Part shown: one piece after another, positions 21,620 through 28,782 of the stretch | Numbering within the stretch: the stretch's first letter is position 1 | Layout of the letters: each line of letters opens with the position of its first letter | Virus record (IMG/VR): IMGVR_UViG_3300031787_000004 | Coordinates: 1-64,000 of that record | Source of the DNA: a virus | DNA: 64,000 nucleotides | Reading direction: 5' to 3' (one strand) | The notes under the pieces: model-generated | What the model was told of the DNA's origin: nothing | What the model saw: the letters and a program-made list of their open reading frames with translations, nothing else | The model's database searches: none | Position numbers and translations under genes: made by a program

Positions 21620-22081
21620 ATGTTCAATACACAGAAACCTCAAGAACCGATTCACATATTCACCCCATCTCAGTGGTTGAATATTGGTTGGCTGGCCATG
21701 GTACCAGCAACTTACTTCGTACACCCATATGCATGTGCATTGGCGGTAGTCATCTATATCTACAAATATTTCGAAGTAGATTGTTGGAGGTATGAATTCT
21801 ATGATGACTGTGTAATTGAACGAAAAGGGGTCTTCAGTGTGACTCGAGAATCTGTGAACTATTTCAGGATTAAATCTGTAATGGTCGACGAACCATTTTG
21901 GATGAGATTACTTGGACTGTCTGTTGTTCGAGTTATTACTTCAGAGCAATTTAAACAGCAACTAATATTTCAAGCCGTACCACACGGTGAAGGTATTCAA
22001 GCGTTTTTACAGCACAACGCAAGAGTGGAGAGACAAAATATGGGAATTAGGGATTTTGATGTATTCAATACTCACCTGTAG
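21620..22081 (+). CDS. Membrane protein with bacterial PH-like domain
   Basis: 153 aa. Two hydrophobic segments near residues 15-50 (WLNIGWLAMVPATYFV, ACALAVVIYIY), then YDDCVIERKGVFSVTRESV, IKSVMVDEPFWMRLLGL and VVRVITSEQ, the pattern of the YdbS/DUF304 bPH_2 domain. Such proteins sit at the membrane; function in phages unknown. Five bases after the lipoprotein stop. Confidence 0.75.
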   Translation: MFNTQKPQEPIHIFTPSQWLNIGWLAMVPATYFVHPYACALAVVIYIYKYFEVDCWRYEFYDDCVIERKGVFSVTRESVNYFRIKSVMVDEPFWMRLLGLSVVRVITSEQFKQQLIFQAVPHGEGIQAFLQHNARVERQNMGIRDFDVFNTHL

Positions 22082-22095
22082 CAATATTTAAAGTC

Positions 22096-22254
22096 ATGAT
22101 AGTAGTAGAACCACGGATTCAGGAACAGTTCATGAGGATAGCAATGGCTAGACTTAATAAGAAATATTGTTTTAAACCTCAAAGGTTAGCAATGGCGGCC
22201 AAGATGTTTTCACAATATTTGCAACGTTTGGAAGAAAGGGGGAAGAGTAAATGA
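22096..22254 (+). CDS. Small basic helical protein
   Basis: 52 aa, unrecognised: MIVVEPRIQEQF then several short helical stretches rich in Arg/Lys/Met (MARLNKKYCFKPQRLAMAA). Its TGA stop overlaps the ATG of the next gene (ATGA), and spacing to the upstream gene is 14 bases, so an operon member. Confidence 0.65.
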   Translation: MIVVEPRIQEQFMRIAMARLNKKYCFKPQRLAMAAKMFSQYLQRLEERGKSK

Positions 22255-22571
22255 AACTCTTCATCAGGGACAAGGTATACTTCACGGACCCTACCACAGG
22301 TGAAATAATAGAAGACACCATTACCGACGTTAATGACAACGTAGTGATGGGAAAGAAATTCAACTTGACTGATTTATATTGGAAGGGTGAGTTAAACGTA
22401 TATAGGTTAGAGTGTCACATATGTGGATTCAGTATACCAGCACCTCTATCGCAATTTCAGGTAGATGGAATAAAAGGTAAGCAGCAATTATTACCATCCA
22501 CATGTGGTGTATGTTTAGAAGAGTCACGGTACCCTGATAACCCTGAGGAGGGAATCATACTGTGGATTTAG
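22251..22571 (+). CDS. Zinc-ribbon-like hypothetical protein
   Basis: 106 aa. Two CxxC pairs (CHIC around residue 61, CGVC around 85) suggest a zinc ribbon after an N-terminal beta domain (VYFTDPTTGEIIEDTITDVN). Starts in an ATGA overlap. The TAG stop is provided by GGATTTAGTTTGGC. Confidence 0.75.
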   Translation: MKLFIRDKVYFTDPTTGEIIEDTITDVNDNVVMGKKFNLTDLYWKGELNVYRLECHICGFSIPAPLSQFQVDGIKGKQQLLPSTCGVCLEESRYPDNPEEGIILWI

Positions 22572-22607
22572 TTTGGCATTAGTTCTTTGAAAGATTTTTT
22601 TATAGGA

Positions 22608-22639
22608 TTTGGTTTTTAGGATTTTCTTGTGTATATTTT
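22608..22639 (+). promoter_or_regulatory. Promoter for gene at 22661
   Basis: TTTGG at 22608-22612, 19-nt spacer, TATATTTT at 22632-22639 (last base differs). Confidence 0.7.
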
Positions 22640-22660
22640 ATATATCAAAATCAATATATT

Positions 22661-22930
22661 ATGGCAACAAAGAAGTCCACAACTAAAAAACCCGCCAGCA
22701 AACCAGCGGCGAAACCAGCTCCAGCCCCCAAAAAGGGTGGGAAGAAAGCAGTAGCAGCTCCGGCTATGAAAACAACCGTAAGTACTTACGTACCTGTTTC
22801 ACACCACATCTACTATGATGGTTTCTCTTACCGTGTACGTGCTAGCGTTAACGGAACCCGTTACTCTCAGAACTTCTCCTCCAAGAAGAAAGCTTTCGAG
22901 TTCCGTAAGAGTATCTTGAGTAATATGTAA
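22661..22930 (+). CDS. Lys/Ala/Pro-rich tail plus small DNA-binding-like domain
   Basis: 89 aa. Residues 1-40 are a histone-H1-like Lys/Ala/Pro tail (KPASKPAAKPAPAPKKGGKK). Residues 48-86 (YYDGFSYRVRASVNGTRYSQ, then KKKAFEFRKSI) resemble the AP2/Arm three-strand DNA-binding domain of phage integrases. Codons are GC-richer and more optimised than in neighbours, suggesting high expression. Probably a DNA-binding architectural protein (inference). Own promoter and terminator. Confidence 0.8.
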   Translation: MATKKSTTKKPASKPAAKPAPAPKKGGKKAVAAPAMKTTVSTYVPVSHHIYYDGFSYRVRASVNGTRYSQNFSSKKKAFEFRKSILSNM

Positions 22931-22952
22931 TAGACGACTCAAGTCTCTTAAC

Positions 22953-22989
22953 CAAATCCTGTGATTAACGTCACGGGATTTTTTTTTTA
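22953..22989 (+). terminator. Intrinsic terminator
   Basis: AAATCCTGTG-ATTAACG-TCACGGGATTT and T-run. Confidence 0.9.
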
Positions 22990-23022
22990 ATGAGAATCCT
23001 GACGACGGGACCTGAGATGGTC

Positions 23023-23197
23023 AATTTAGTTTGGCGGAAAGGTTGTTTAGACAATTGATGTTGTAACAATAAATCCACCGATTTAGTTTGGCGGAATCAG
23101 AATCCTCAGAATCGTCCGACGGTACCGATTTTGTTTGGCACAAACTAACTAACACTTGTTAGTTCAGGGACCTGAGGAGGTCGATTTAGTTTGGCGG
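23023..23197 (+). repeat. Array of four same-orientation TTTGGC elements
   Basis: AATTTAGTTTGGCGG at 23023, GATTTAGTTTGGCGG at 23080, GATTTTGTTTGGC at 23127 and GATTTAGTTTGGCGG at 23183, spaced 57, 47 and 56 bases. No gene or promoter stands between them; spacers carry GACCTGAGATGGTC / GACCTGAGGAGGTC and an ACTAACTAACACTTGTTAGT hairpin. Confidence 0.85.
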
Positions 23198-23204
23198 GGG
23201 AATG

Positions 23205-23220
23205 GTATTTATATGTAAAG
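23205..23220 (+). promoter_or_regulatory. Candidate second-class (late?) promoter for gene at 23229
   Basis: GTATTTATATGTAAAG is identical to the 16 bases upstream of the gene starting at 51434 on the other strand. TATTTAT lies 16 nt before the ATG. Confidence 0.45.
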
Positions 23221-23228
23221 TAAATGAG

Positions 23229-24020
23229 ATGATTAAACTAACAGAAACTTTAGAAGGTGATGATGTCCAAAAGTTTCACGACGCTTTACCACAAATAGGT
23301 GACTCACTTAAAGGACTGACCGATGGGACCATTACAATAAAATATGTTGTAGCTGAAGACCCAACCCAAGGAACAATAGATGGTGTCCCTTTTATAAGTG
23401 AATGTCTATTGAAACTATTTGTTGATGTTAACAGGGTTTATCCTGAGATGATTAATGACATCTACATTTTGGTTGGCAGAAAAATTCAAGAGATTGGGTT
23501 CGGTGAATTTCCGTTCAAGTTAAGTATAAGGTCACTTCACCTTATTAACGGACCTTTAATTATTGATTTATTAGAAGAATCGTTTGACAGAAATTATACC
23601 AATCACCTCAGGTATGATAATCCAACAATACAGTACATTTTGTCTGGCCAATATTCCCTTGTATTACCTCAAGATGTATTACCTAAGTTTTTTGACCAAA
23701 TGGATGAGTGGATAAAAATTTTAATAAAGAGAGCGACGGTGTATTACACCGTATATAAAAAAGGAAAGATAGATGACCATGAGTATGAACTCGTAGACAA
23801 CCCAGTTATTAGAGTTGTGGTACGCGGGAAAAAAGATATAAAAAATGAAAAAGATTTAATTCCGTTCATTGATTCAAAATTTAAAACCATAGATGGTATC
23901 GAAAAAGGTAGTCCCGATTTCCCCTATAACTTACAAGATAATATTATTGATAAGTTAGAAAAAAAGTTCAGGGAGAAACACAACGTAAGAATTTTTATTG
24001 ACGACACGAGACGTGTATGA
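23229..24020 (+). CDS. Hypothetical protein
   Basis: 263 aa, unrecognised. Last plus-strand gene before the strand switch. An ATG 27 bases upstream is in frame, but 23229 is preferred because the intervening bases match a promoter-like motif found upstream of 51434. Mixed alpha/beta; central LLEESFDRNYTNHLRYDN. Codons include CATTTTGGTTGGCAG and CATTTTGTCTGGCC, element-like matches. Ends before a strong terminator. Confidence 0.8.
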   Translation: MIKLTETLEGDDVQKFHDALPQIGDSLKGLTDGTITIKYVVAEDPTQGTIDGVPFISECLLKLFVDVNRVYPEMINDIYILVGRKIQEIGFGEFPFKLSIRSLHLINGPLIIDLLEESFDRNYTNHLRYDNPTIQYILSGQYSLVLPQDVLPKFFDQMDEWIKILIKRATVYYTVYKKGKIDDHEYELVDNPVIRVVVRGKKDIKNEKDLIPFIDSKFKTIDGIEKGSPDFPYNLQDNIIDKLEKKFREKHNVRIFIDDTRRV

Positions 24021-24039
24021 CATATATACGTATATACAT

Positions 24040-24074
24040 TAACCCCCTTGTATGACACTTGGGGGTTTTTTATT
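24040..24074 (+). terminator. Intrinsic terminator at the end of the plus-strand array
   Basis: AACCCCC-TTGTATGACACTT-GGGGGTT and T-run; immediately upstream is the palindrome TATATACGTATATA (24023-24036). Confidence 0.9.
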
Positions 24075-24271
24075 TACATCTGTTTTTCTGAAAATATAAA
24101 AATATAACTCTTATTTCGAACAAGGGTCAATCCCCTACTATGTCCCACAATTTCCCACTTTAATCCACTTTTATGGATTGTAATACGACCAGCGGGATTT
24201 CTTGTCATACATTCGTATATATCTGAGAAAAATTCCTTACGACAAAAAATGTCTGGATTACAGGGTTAAAA
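24075..24271. other. Convergent strand-switch region without a gene
   Basis: About 200 AT-rich bases between convergent gene blocks. It contains CATACATTCGTATATAT and TGTAATACGACC but no credible reading frame. I see no tRNA or clear origin structure. Confidence 0.6.
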
Positions 24272-24481
24272 TCAAGGGTTTTTTAACTCTTTCTGTATTA
24301 CATTAGGGGTATCGTGGGTCAAAATCCTATCACTACTGTACATCCAAACAGAGGGTAAACCACTATAATGACATACCTGTTTTTCTCTCTCTTCAACCAG
24401 TTTCTTCTTAACCGATTCGTCAAAATAAACCCCATCAGATTCCATATCCGAGAGTGGTCTGTACAGTATAAATTTTTTCAT
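24272..24481 (-). CDS. Hypothetical protein
   Basis: 69 aa, unrecognised. MKKFILYRPLSDMESDGVYF then a charged helix. Last gene of the minus-strand block as transcribed; separated from the next upstream gene by 122 bases that contain an AACCACC/GGTGGTT hairpin but no recognisable promoter. Confidence 0.7.
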   Translation of the reverse strand: MKKFILYRPLSDMESDGVYFDESVKKKLVEEREKQVCHYSGLPSVWMYSSDRILTHDTPNVIQKELKNP

Positions 24482-24603
24482 ATAGATGTAACAACTATGG
24501 TTTCAAATTGTTTAAACCGATGTGGGTCTACCGCAGTAAACCATACTTTCTACCTTCTGTTTTTTTAACCACCAAAGGTGGTTCATTAACTTTTTAATAT
24601 ACT

Positions 24604-24855
24604 TCATTTGTTATCCCTTATTATTCTTGTGATGATGTTTATGAAACCATTTAGGTTAGACATATTATTAATAACCAAATCCAATTCCCATACATGAACA
24701 TTCCAGTGTTCATCTTTAACCATGTCACTATCATCTGAAGTTAGATTAACATTATCTATATCCAAATTATAATAGTACCATGGTTCTGTTTGTCCTTCAA
24801 GATTCCCTTCAACCTTTTCAAAACCCAAATCAATTAAATTCTGTTCTGTAATCAT
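24604..24855 (-). CDS. Acidic hypothetical protein
   Basis: 83 aa, unrecognised. Start overlaps the stop of the upstream gene by four bases (ATGA-type coupling). Helical C terminus (VINNMSNLNGFINIITRII). Confidence 0.7.
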   Translation of the reverse strand: MITEQNLIDLGFEKVEGNLEGQTEPWYYYNLDIDNVNLTSDDSDMVKDEHWNVHVWELDLVINNMSNLNGFINIITRIIRDNK

Positions 24856-25220
24856 AACGTAATATGTTTTTTTATTATATCCATTATTTCTCTTGTGAGA
24901 CTACCAGCGGTTTTTGTTCCATCAATATTCCAACGAATAATCAATTCTTCTATAGAACCATATAGAATGTTCTCTGTGTTCTTAATCCTCGCGTGTGGAA
25001 CATCTTCCCCGTTTACACATTCTTCACCTTCCTTTTCCACAAATACAGGAATGATATCAAAATCAACCATAGTATATTCCTTTAGTATATGACCATGATT
25101 CTTTACATCACCAGGGTGTAATGGGATTATTCCAATTTGGGTTGAATCGGTGGATGAGTTTATTTCATCATACCATCTTACCATCCAATTATTATTTTCT
25201 TTATACAGTATTCCTTTCAT
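24852..25220 (-). CDS. Hypothetical protein
   Basis: 122 aa, unrecognised. The N-terminal MKGILYKENNNWMVRWYDEI looks like a small beta domain. Four-base overlaps with both neighbours indicate one operon (25471 down to 24604). Confidence 0.75.
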   Translation of the reverse strand: MKGILYKENNNWMVRWYDEINSSTDSTQIGIIPLHPGDVKNHGHILKEYTMVDFDIIPVFVEKEGEECVNGEDVPHARIKNTENILYGSIEELIIRWNIDGTKTAGSLTREIMDIIKKHITL

Positions 25221-25471
25221 TTCTTTACATGTATATCTTTAAATGAATCTATACTAACAAATTCTTCATTAAGGTAATTTATTACATCCCTCATTGTTTG
25301 TGCTTCATTTTCTGAACCTCTTATACTTAGAGATAGTGCTCCTGATAGTATACTGGTAATTTGATTTAAAGTTATTTGAGGTTGGTCTGTAGGAGTTGAG
25401 AGATTATATATACATCTTCCATCTTTTATGGTTGTATCTATTATTACTCTATATGTAATTTCGTTATTCAT
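25217..25471 (-). CDS. Hypothetical protein
   Basis: 84 aa, unrecognised. MNNEITYRVIIDTTIKDGRC, then helices (LNQITSILSGALSLSIRG). Coupled to the downstream gene by a four-base overlap. Confidence 0.7.
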   Translation of the reverse strand: MNNEITYRVIIDTTIKDGRCIYNLSTPTDQPQITLNQITSILSGALSLSIRGSENEAQTMRDVINYLNEEFVSIDSFKDIHVKK

Positions 25472-25501
25472 ATTATTAGTTGGAACCCCAGTTATTGTTT
25501 T

Positions 25502-25855
25502 TTAGTTATTTTCATTAATTTCCCCCAGCGATTCGTTAATCACTAAAAGTGTACCCAAAAACAAACGAATATAATCGTACATGTTTTCTATGTTACCTTC
25601 CACGTATTCATATGTATCCAATATCCTTTTAGCAAAATTAACATAGTCTTCCCTGTTTCCGTTTCTTTTAAAAGTCTCACCTTCCTCAATTACACGGGTT
25701 CCGTTATTATGACATATTTCCACGTGGGTATCAAATCGAAAATCAGGGGACTCTTCAAAGAATCTTAATATAATAGTCATATCACCACGGCGAAGAATTT
25801 CACGGTGATTTTTATAGGTTATTCCCCTTAACAATGTAAAGTTAATTGTATCCAT
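25502..25855 (-). CDS. Hypothetical protein
   Basis: 117 aa, unrecognised. Shares one base with the stop of the upstream gene. Basic N-terminal half with RGITYKNHREILRRGDM and an acidic C-terminal helix. Confidence 0.7.
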   Translation of the reverse strand: MDTINFTLLRGITYKNHREILRRGDMTIILRFFEESPDFRFDTHVEICHNNGTRVIEEGETFKRNGNREDYVNFAKRILDTYEYVEGNIENMYDYIRLFLGTLLVINESLGEINENN

Positions 25856-26265
25856 TAATGATGATGCAATAATTCTTGGTAAACCTTTCCGTTTAATATA
25901 TCTTTCTTCAACGCTTTATTCTCAGAATCACATATGATGAATCCCATATCCGTTCTGAATATTCTTAAGTACTTTAGATACCAACCATCGCGATAGGTTT
26001 CCAATGAGAAATACCTCCATTCACCCTCACCACCAGATTCTTCGTAGTATCTTTCCAGTAATGTGGTTAGTTCATCCTTGGTCCAAAAGAAATGTGGGTA
26101 TTTGTTTATGGTAGAAATATCAGGATGTCCTTCATCATTCCAATGATATCCCACATGGAAATCCCTTGTATCCACATTAAACTTATTGTTCTTTGGACAA
26201 TCCCAATCAATGTCTTTGAAGAATACCCATTTATCTTGTGGTTCCATATTATTTATTTTTTCCAT
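25855..26265 (-). CDS. Hypothetical protein, start uncertain
   Basis: 136 aa from the ATG at 26265, unrecognised. An in-frame GTG at 26337 would add 24 basic residues and make a one-base overlap with the upstream gene; another ATG lies at 26247. Trp/Tyr/Asp-rich (WVFFKDIDWDCP, GGEGEWRYFSLETYRDGWYL). Confidence 0.7.
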   Translation of the reverse strand: MEKINNMEPQDKWVFFKDIDWDCPKNNKFNVDTRDFHVGYHWNDEGHPDISTINKYPHFFWTKDELTTLLERYYEESGGEGEWRYFSLETYRDGWYLKYLRIFRTDMGFIICDSENKALKKDILNGKVYQELLHHH

Positions 26266-26336
26266 TAAAATGAACCTCGGGCACCGGAACCGGGAATTTT
26301 TTCCACTATAACGACGTTTTTTGAAAATATTTTCCA

Positions 26337-26528
26337 CTATCGGTGGTCTTCTATTTGTTTGATGATTGAAAAGTTTATGGGGAAATAGTTCTCATCACCA
26401 TCCTCGGTCTGTAAAAAATAATGGTTTCTACCTACCTCGAATTTAACCACATCGTATATTGTGTACTCAGCCCAATACTGTGTGGTTGCCGATTGTAATA
26501 AAACTTTTATGTTATAGTGTTTAAGCAT
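26337..26528 (-). CDS. Hypothetical protein
   Basis: 63 aa, unrecognised, beta-rich (YNIKVLLQSATTQYWAEYTI). One base after the stop of the upstream membrane gene. Confidence 0.65.
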   Translation of the reverse strand: MLKHYNIKVLLQSATTQYWAEYTIYDVVKFEVGRNHYFLQTEDGDENYFPINFSIIKQIEDHR

Positions 26529-26529
26529 A

Positions 26530-26745
26530 TTATGATTCGTTTGTATTTTTTTCCCTTACTTCTATGTACCTGTGTAAAATGATAAGACCGAGTAAACTGA
26601 TAACGAAAGAAATGGTTGGAATATTTGAAATGATAAGTAAACCAAGACATATCCCATAAAGAAAATCATTCCATCTTCTACGCAATAGGGATACTAAGAT
26701 ATAGAATCCGTACATTATTGATATTAAGATGGTGATGATAGCCAT
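26530..26745 (-). CDS. Small membrane protein
   Basis: 71 aa with at least two hydrophobic segments (ITILISIMYGFYILVSLL and ISNIPTISFVISLLGLIIL), charged C terminus. Heads an operon with a full-consensus promoter just upstream. Confidence 0.75.
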   Translation of the reverse strand: MAIITILISIMYGFYILVSLLRRRWNDFLYGICLGLLIISNIPTISFVISLLGLIILHRYIEVREKNTNES

Positions 26746-26761
26746 GTCCTTTTGTTTTTAA

Positions 26762-26793
26762 CAAAAATAACCAATTAATTTGAATATTCCAAA
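26762..26793 (-). promoter_or_regulatory. Bacteroidota-type promoter (minus strand) for gene starting at 26745
   Basis: On the minus strand TTTGG (26789-26793), 19-nt spacer, TATTTTTG (26762-26769). No TTTGGC element upstream, unlike the left region. Confidence 0.75.
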
Positions 26794-26798
26794 AAATC

Positions 26799-26960
26799 TT
26801 AATTATTTTCTCGTAAGGTATTGTTTAATTGTTCTAAAGAGTTGTTCAATTGAATCAAACTGTAATTGTAATTCTCCATGACTCTGGCTAAACTTTCTAT
26901 GGTCATTCTTAAACTTACCAACGGGTCGGCATATCCCCTTAATAATTTAAAATCCTCCAT
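26799..26960 (-). CDS. Small coiled-coil protein
   Basis: 53 aa. MEDFKLLRGYADPLVSLRMT followed by Asn/Leu heptads (LIQLNNSLEQLNNTL), a likely coiled coil. Starts 14 bases inside the upstream gene, indicating coupling. Confidence 0.7.
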   Translation of the reverse strand: MEDFKLLRGYADPLVSLRMTIESLARVMENYNYSLIQLNNSLEQLNNTLRENN

Positions 26961-27168
26961 CTTCGTTCTCCATATGTTTGAGATAGTCCTCGATAAAATT
27001 ATCTACAATTCCCGACGACCTTTTGGTTTCAGGTACTGGTTGGTTGTTCAATCTTGATTCGTAGTAACGAATGATTTCTGATACACTTACACCAGACCTT
27101 ACACAACCATCCAACAGATTTGTGAATCGGTTTTTGGTGTCATTTAATGCTTGTTCTTTTTGTGTCAT
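26947..27168 (-). CDS. Hypothetical helical protein
   Basis: 73 aa, unrecognised; MTQKEQALNDTKNRFTNLLD suggests helix. Overlaps upstream by 29 bases and downstream by 14. Confidence 0.7.
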   Translation of the reverse strand: MTQKEQALNDTKNRFTNLLDGCVRSGVSVSEIIRYYESRLNNQPVPETKRSSGIVDNFIEDYLKHMENEDGGF

Positions 27169-27328
27169 GTTCTATTACTTTTGGTTCCTGTATTCCTTTT
27201 TCTTTTAAATGTTGGATTGCCATTTCCACCGTTTCGTGTTTTCTGTAAGGAGGATTTGGTAATAACCCACAACCTTCCTTATATACAAAAACATTTTTCT
27301 GACAACCGAATGTAATAATCTTTTCCAT
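27140..27328 (-). CDS. Hypothetical protein
   Basis: 62 aa from the ATG at 27328 (a longer upstream reading exists but lacks support). MEKIITFGCQKNVFVYKEGC, small alpha/beta. Overlaps the following gene by 29 bases. Confidence 0.65.
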   Translation of the reverse strand: MEKIITFGCQKNVFVYKEGCGLLPNPPYRKHETVEMAIQHLKEKGIQEPKVIEHDTKRTSIK

Positions 27329-27336
27329 ATTGATTT

Positions 27337-27558
27337 TTATCCATTGGTTACACCACACTTGTGTTTGTGTTCAACATACCACATTATTCTAAAAGTACCC
27401 AAAACAAAAAAGTATGTATCAAATTCATTTATCTCATCGGTTGATTTACAAATCCCCGTGTGATATGCCGGTATTTTGGTCTCGATACTTTTAGCCGACT
27501 TAGGAAAAGTATTAAACGCAATACTATATCTCTTTGTTAGTTTGAATGATTTATACAT
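27337..27558 (-). CDS. Basic hypothetical protein
   Basis: 73 aa, unrecognised. MYKSFKLTKRYSIAFNTFPK, beta-rich. One base downstream of the preceding stop. Confidence 0.65.
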   Translation of the reverse strand: MYKSFKLTKRYSIAFNTFPKSAKSIETKIPAYHTGICKSTDEINEFDTYFFVLGTFRIMWYVEHKHKCGVTNG

Positions 27559-27559
27559 A

Positions 27560-27739
27560 TTATTCTAATTTACTGTTAAACAATTCTATGGCCTTCTCTT
27601 TATCTTTTTCTTGAAAGATGTTATCAATAATAAACTTGGCTTCTTCCATTGTGCACTTATCTTCAATGACATCAATGTATGTTTCTACATCAACACCCAA
27701 TTCCCCCGCCATAAGTTCATCCATCAAATCATGAAACAT
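27560..27739 (-). CDS. Small acidic protein
   Basis: 59 aa: MFHDLMDELMAGELGVDVET, then an acidic helix and a C-terminal amphipathic helix (IFQEKDKEKAIELFNSKLE). Lies exactly between flanking genes with one-base gaps, which supports it as real although unrecognised. Confidence 0.7.
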   Translation of the reverse strand: MFHDLMDELMAGELGVDVETYIDVIEDKCTMEEAKFIIDNIFQEKDKEKAIELFNSKLE

Positions 27740-27740
27740 A

Positions 27741-27929
27741 TTACTCTGATTTAGTTTCTATACCGTTTTTCCAATCTTTCCAATTATCAAAATCTTTCAG
27801 TTTTTCATAATGGTCATCTTCCATTTTTCTTGCTTCGTTTAGTATATCGTCATAAATTCCACTATACCTCGTATCCAATTGAAGTTTGGTGATTAACCAA
27901 TTTACCGGTGTTAGTTTTTCGTTACTCAT
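27741..27929 (-). CDS. Hypothetical protein
   Basis: 62 aa, unrecognised: MSNEKLTPVNWLITKLQLDT and an acidic Trp-containing tail. Starts eight bases inside the end of the ABC-like membrane gene. Confidence 0.7.
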   Translation of the reverse strand: MSNEKLTPVNWLITKLQLDTRYSGIYDDILNEARKMEDDHYEKLKDFDNWKDWKNGIETKSE

Positions 27930-28764
27930 TTGTATTTTTTAATCTTTTTATTATATCGGTCATTCTTGTAAACATTTCCATACCCACAGGGATGGATAAG
28001 AGGGAAACCAAAAATTGATTTATATAAGAATACATTGCAATGGCTTCACCTTGTGTTAGTTTCACATTTTCGTGAGTGAAAATGATTAATGATAAAACCA
28101 AGAAGATGGTCTTTACCATATTGAGTGAAGTCCAATTCTTTCCTTGTAGGGTGGATGCTGAAATCCAAATCCTTCTTCTCCTTTTAAAGAATGAATCAAT
28201 CAAACCTCTATCGTTTGTGTTGAGCACATCCATTTTCTTTTCGTGTTGGTTGTGACTAATTTTTGTGGACTGAGCAATCTTACCGTAGAACTTCCATACA
28301 ATAAAACAAATGAACGGAGCACATAACAATACAATAAAACCAGTAACCACGTGGGACATGAATATAAAAAACAATGTTCCAATTATGGAAAGTATTGACA
28401 TTATATAATAGTGTATGTGGTGTTCCAAGAAATCCACAATACTATGTGCTAAATCCGTTCTACCCAACCTCGTTGAGACATCCGAATCCTCTGAACTATC
28501 CAAATAGTTAAACACAATATCATTGTAGATAGATGTGTAAATCTTGGTGTCAAATACCATACGTTTATAAATGAAAAAATTGGAGAGAGATTCTATTAAA
28601 AGAAAAACCCCAATCCAATAATACTCCTTATTCAATAAACCATCTATTGATTTACCCAACACATAGGGTTCAACCAAGAAAATGATTTGTGCAATAAAGA
28701 TGTAGAAGTATATTAATAATAATGACCTCTTATATTTTTCAATAATTTTATAAACGTACCGCAA
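27922..28764 (-). CDS. ABC-exporter transmembrane domain without ATPase
   Basis: 280 aa. The hydrophobic profile and pieces FLVEPYVLGKSIDGLL, IVDFLEHHIHYYIMSILSII and SYINQFLVSLLSIPVGMEMF, ending in MTDIIKRLKN, match the six-helix type I ABC exporter membrane domain. The usual C-terminal nucleotide-binding domain (Walker A, LSGGQ) is absent, and no separate ATPase is nearby. Start is a TTG; no ATG lies near the expected N terminus. Could pair with a host ATPase, act as an inhibitor of a host exporter, or be a decayed transporter (inference). Confidence 0.75.
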   Translation of the reverse strand: MRYVYKIIEKYKRSLLLIYFYIFIAQIIFLVEPYVLGKSIDGLLNKEYYWIGVFLLIESLSNFFIYKRMVFDTKIYTSIYNDIVFNYLDSSEDSDVSTRLGRTDLAHSIVDFLEHHIHYYIMSILSIIGTLFFIFMSHVVTGFIVLLCAPFICFIVWKFYGKIAQSTKISHNQHEKKMDVLNTNDRGLIDSFFKRRRRIWISASTLQGKNWTSLNMVKTIFLVLSLIIFTHENVKLTQGEAIAMYSYINQFLVSLLSIPVGMEMFTRMTDIIKRLKNTNE

Positions 28765-28782
28765 AGTGAAATGAGATTTATT

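Noticed and set aside
1-23200. Possible CRISPR array
   Set aside because: Repeats are only about 13 bp, irregularly spaced with whole genes between, and no Cas genes are present.
28200-28382. 60-residue frame within the ABC-like gene
   Set aside because: Fully inside the recognised membrane domain in another frame.
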